Shown: one piece after another, positions 4,871 through 7,177 of the stretch
Numbering within the stretch: the first letter of the stretch is position 1
How the letters are laid out: every line of letters starts with the position of its first letter
NCBI GenBank assembly: GCA_028275245.1
Contig: JAPWVA010000055.1
Span: 1-7,177, forward strand
Reading direction: 5' to 3'
DNA length: 7,177 nucleotides
From: Actinomycetota bacterium
Lineage (GTDB): Bacteria > Actinomycetota > Geothermincolia > Geothermincolales > RBG-13-55-18
Translations under genes and position numbers: made by a program
Notes under the pieces: generated by a model
Databases searched by the model: none
The model's input: only the letters and a program-made list of their open reading frames with translations
What the model was told of the DNA's origin: nothing

Positions 4871-5968
4871 TTAGCCCTCCACCGACCTACGCATAAGGAA
4901 TCCCAGCGCCAGGCAGAAGACGAGGCCCACCAAGACCGCCCCTGTCCCCCAGCCCCAAGCGGGCGGGTTGTTGGGGTAAGGGGTCCCAGCCGTGGTGAAG
5001 TTGTGGGCGAAGGCCGCCCCTACGATCATCCCCAGGACGAAGACGGCGGCATCACCGTCCCCCTCTCCGGAGAGGAATAGCTGCCTCCCAGGGCAGCCGC
5101 CCGCCAGCGCAAAGGCTAGCCCTGCCAGAAGCATCCCGCCGAAGTTCAGGAGCTGGTTTGTGTGGGCCACGGGTTGGCCGGCAAAACCCCAGTGGAACTG
5201 CCCATATACGAGATTCATGATGAATGCCCCAACCAACAGGGCTACCACGCCGCTTCCCAGGTGGAAGTCCCTCATCAGGATGACATCCCGGATCGCTCCC
5301 ATAGTGCAGAACCTGGTCCTCTGGGCAACGAAGCCTATGACAACGGCGATGCCCAAGGCGGCTAGATAATTGGCCCTCTGGGAGCCGGGGCCCTCGGCAC
5401 TGAAGAAGGGCACGCCGCTCGGGAGAATCGGCTTGATGATGAGGAGCAAGAGGAGGCCCAGCATCAGTAAGGGGAGCATGGCTCCCACCGCCGGGTGGGC
5501 GTCGCGGCTGCGCCCCAGGTTGTACCCGCTGCGGATGAACAGGACGCCGATGCCGACTCCACATATCAACCCCAATAGGCCCACTATGGCGTTACCGTCC
5601 CCCCCGGCCAGGCGCAGCAGTGCCCTCCACGGGCAACCCAGGAAAGCCAGTGCTCCCACCATGGCGAAGAAGCCTAACATGAAACGGATGATGGGAGCCG
5701 AACCCGCCCTGGCGCGGTACTCGCGGAATAGGAGGGCGGCAATGAGGGCCCCGAAGACGAACCCGATGATCTCAGGCCTGATGTACTGGACCGTGGAGGC
5801 GCGGTGCAGCCCTAGGGATCCCGCGATGTCCCTCTCGAAACAGGCCACGCAGATGCCCATGTTCTTAGGGTTCCCCAGCTTCTGGAGCGTGGAGGCGAGG
5901 ATCCCGATGAGAAGGCCTGCAGACACGATACCCCAACGGGATTTTAGGAAATCGTGTAACCTTTTCAT
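4871..5968 (-). CDS. yedE: YedE-type selenium-metabolism membrane transporter
   Basis: This 365-residue inner-membrane protein belongs to the YeeE/YedE family, whose studied members move thiosulfate or related sulfur species. It closely matches the YedE-related subfamily found with selenium genes. About ten hydrophobic segments are visible, roughly at 12-28, 66-82, 95-113, 125-145, 160-182, 200-215, 238-256, 276-292, 306-322 and 340-360. The two internal repeats each carry a GCPxR motif (Cys112 and Cys292), with other conserved cysteines at 40 and 43 (CVAC) and 221 (RTRFCTMG); these cysteines are the expected path for the chalcogen. The ATG at 5968 has AGGAGGGG directly upstream; extension to 6055 adds 29 polar residues unlike the family and starts at or before the predicted transcription start. 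It leads the operon with the TusA-like and DUF3343 genes. Substrate (selenium or sulfur species) is inferred from context. Confidence 0.88.
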   Translation of the reverse strand: MKRLHDFLKSRWGIVSAGLLIGILASTLQKLGNPKNMGICVACFERDIAGSLGLHRASTVQYIRPEIIGFVFGALIAALLFREYRARAGSAPIIRFMLGFFAMVGALAFLGCPWRALLRLAGGDGNAIVGLLGLICGVGIGVLFIRSGYNLGRSRDAHPAVGAMLPLLMLGLLLLLIIKPILPSGVPFFSAEGPGSQRANYLAALGIAVVIGFVAQRTRFCTMGAIRDVILMRDFHLGSGVVALLVGAFIMNLVYGQFHWGFAGQPVAHTNQLLNFGGMLLAGLAFALAGGCPGRQLFLSGEGDGDAAVFVLGMIVGAAFAHNFTTAGTPYPNNPPAWGWGTGAVLVGLVFCLALGFLMRRSVEG

Positions 5969-6060
5969 CTCCCCTCCTTTTACGATCCGTTCTGGTAGCC
6001 TCCTGCCCTTCTTACTTCCGGACTCGCAGGCGTTGCCAGCCCACGGCTGCACCATTAGAA

Positions 6061-6089
6061 TTATTAATGTTAATGCATATTATTATCAA
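6061..6089 (-). promoter_or_regulatory. Promoter of the yedE operon in an AT-rich island
   Basis: On the minus strand TTGATA (6089-6084) and TAATAA (6066-6061) are separated by 17 bases. Transcription would begin near 6054, giving a leader of about 85 bases before ATG 5968. The core holds two tandem CATTAA hexamers (6075-6064) and a GATAAT (6087-6082), a pattern that could be a metal-regulator operator, though AT-rich sequence produces such matches easily. Confidence 0.5.
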
Positions 6090-6101
6090 TACTTATTTAT
6101 A

Positions 6102-6113
6102 CCCTGGCCAGGG
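6102..6113. promoter_or_regulatory. Perfect 12-base palindrome upstream of the yedE promoter
   Basis: CCCTGGCCAGGG is a perfect palindrome about 13 bases upstream of the proposed -35 box. Its place fits an activator or repressor site, but no regulator is identified. Confidence 0.35.
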
Positions 6114-6233
6114 GAGGAGGTTTACGGGCGTTGGCCCCTGGGTTTCCTTGGTCCCCTAATTCCAGAAGTGGGAGGACACCTCATATGCTCCCGGTGGGTC
6201 ACGGGCCCGGCGGGCCGAGCAGCGTGGCCGTGG

Positions 6234-6250
6234 AAAAAGAGAGGCTCTCC
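6234..6250 (-). terminator. Weak possible terminator of the iron-sulfur oxidoreductase gene
   Basis: On the minus strand GAGA and TCTC around a three-base loop are followed by five T (6238-6234), about 85 bases after the stop codon. The stem is only four to five pairs, so this is a weak call. The rest of 6114-6332 holds small hairpins such as GTACC/GGTAC near 6289-6301 and no gene. Confidence 0.25.
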
Positions 6251-6332
6251 GCTTCAGGGACTCCTTGCTTGGGGATTCCCCAGCGAGTACCTCCGGTACG
6301 GTGGGGAGGAAATGGACTGGTGGAACTTGGCG

Positions 6333-7177
6333 TCAGCCCACCCGGAGCCGGAAGGTCTTCCTCGAGGCCATCTTCAGGATAGCCTTAACAGAAATGTTGG
6401 CTAGCATGCGCAGGGACCTCTTGCGCGCGGTTCTCAGCGGCACCTCCTCTCCCCTTGCCTCCCTCAGGTATTCCATGAGGTGGCGGACCGGCTGGCGGAC
6501 GGGGTAAAGCCATTTCATGAGGGAGAGGGTTAAATGGCAACCCCCGCAGTAGGTGGCGATCTCGTCAGCCCCAGTGCGGGATGCGGCTCGCAGTTCCCTC
6601 ACCGAGGCTCGGTATATGTCTTCCGGGCGGTAACGGTTACATCCCGCAGCCATTCCGCAGCACAGACCCCGCGAAGGGTCCGGGGTGATCTCCACGGGTT
6701 TAAGTCCCAGCCACCGGTAGATCTCCCTGGCCGTGGCCATGATCTCATCGCCGAGCACCCTTCCGTGGCACGAGTCGTGTACGGCCACCTTTCTCGCCGG
6801 AAGTCTCCCCGTCTCCAGCTCGCCCGACCTTGCCTTCTCGAGGAGGTAATCTCCCAGGTAGCGTTTCTCGAAGGGGAATTCCGCGCCGAAAAGTGAGGGC
6901 AGTACGTTGCGGAACATGTTCAGGCAGGCCGGGCAGACGAAGAGCATGGTCCCGATGCCCTTACCCCGGAAGTAGCGAGTAAGCCTCTCCGCCGTTCTCT
7001 CCACCTCGTCGAAGATGCCCATGCGGAAGTACATCTCCCCGCAGCAAAGGTTGAAGCTCCCCGAGATGGTCACTTCTTCCAGGAGGGGGGAGTCCAGGAG
7101 GTGGGGGAGGGTAAGGGCATTACAGCCAGGATAAAGGACCAGTTCCCCTTCAGGCGACGTATCGCGCCACTTATCCA
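6333..7177 (-). CDS. CCG-domain iron-sulfur oxidoreductase, C-terminal part (runs off right edge)
   Basis: The frame is open from the window edge (first full codon at 7175) to a TGA at 6333, about 280 residues; the start lies outside. A GTG at 7073 is internal, because the coding pattern continues upstream of it through YPGC. Two cysteine-rich CCG domains are visible: YPGC (Cys codon at 7124), LCCG (7046 and 7043) and CPAC (6935 and 6926), then HDSC, LCCG and CGGC. These bind Fe-S clusters in HdrB, GlpC, LutA and similar subunits, which pass electrons in heterodisulfide reductase-like, glycerol-3-phosphate or lactate oxidation complexes. The C-terminus (last 30 residues) is basic with no further motif. 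Partner subunits would be upstream, beyond the window, so the substrate is unknown. Its orientation matches the selenium operon, but the gap and separate promoter suggest a separate unit. Confidence 0.88.
   Translation of the reverse strand, partial: DKWRDTSPEGELVLYPGCNALTLPHLLDSPLLEEVTISGSFNLCCGEMYFRMGIFDEVERTAERLTRYFRGKGIGTMLFVCPACLNMFRNVLPSLFGAEFPFEKRYLGDYLLEKARSGELETGRLPARKVAVHDSCHGRVLGDEIMATAREIYRWLGLKPVEITPDPSRGLCCGMAAGCNRYRPEDIYRASVRELRAASRTGADEIATYCGGCHLTLSLMKWLYPVRQPVRHLMEYLREARGEEVPLRTARKRSLRMLANISVKAILKMASRKTFRLRVG

Noticed and set aside
5969..6055. 29-residue N-terminal extension of YedE
   Set aside because: ATG 5968 has an excellent ribosome site, the predicted transcript starts near 6054, and the extra residues are polar and unlike the family.
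5370..6404. 344-codon plus-strand open frame opposite yedE and its promoter
   Set aside because: It is antisense to the membrane protein, rich in Arg, Pro and Met from complementing hydrophobic codons, with no family features.
1..7177. tRNA, rRNA, CRISPR array, insertion sequence or phage attachment site
   Set aside because: I saw no TPsiC-like GTTCGA motif in a tRNA context, no regularly spaced repeats, and no transposase or integrase motif on either strand.

Overview
This is a GC-rich bacterial window (roughly 60% G+C by eye) with frequent AGG arginine codons, GTG and TTG starts and strong GGAGG-type ribosome binding sites. It carries a FadA-like thiolase, a selenium-metabolism membrane protein and a cysteine-rich iron-sulfur oxidoreductase. 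This suggests an anaerobic, high-GC organism such as an anaerobic actinobacterial lineage or a Moorella-like clostridial lineage. The sequence alone does not settle the phylum.

Layout, left to right. Positions 1-111 (minus) hold the first 37 codons of a zinc-ribbon protein that runs off the left edge. A gene-free stretch with a GC-rich palindrome follows, then an extended -10 promoter and a single-gene unit encoding a 395-residue thiolase (519-1706), closed by a clear intrinsic terminator. Positions 1764-2245 contain no credible gene but many hairpins, one resembling a dispersed extragenic palindrome. A two-component pair follows: an OmpR/PhoB-class response regulator (2315-3004) and a PAS-containing histidine kinase (3068-4213) with no membrane segment. 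A hairpin and an abandoned coupled start lie between them.

On the minus strand, convergent with the kinase, is a three-gene operon: a YedE-type membrane protein (best start 5968), a one-domain TusA/YedF sulfurtransferase-like protein (best start a TTG at 4799) and a DUF3343 putative Se/S carrier (best start 4547). It is read from an AT-rich promoter island near 6061-6089. These three families are known to co-occur in selenium-using bacteria. The likely scheme is import of a selenium or sulfur species by YedE and hand-over through cysteines of the two small proteins. The right edge (6333-7177, minus) is the C-terminal part of a protein with two CCG cysteine-rich domains, like HdrB, GlpC or LutA, and it continues beyond the window.

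I see no clear evidence of a wholly new system. The best leads are the compact selenium operon and its promoter, the soluble kinase with its odd junction to the regulator, the hairpin-rich gene-free region, and the unlisted partial gene at the left edge.
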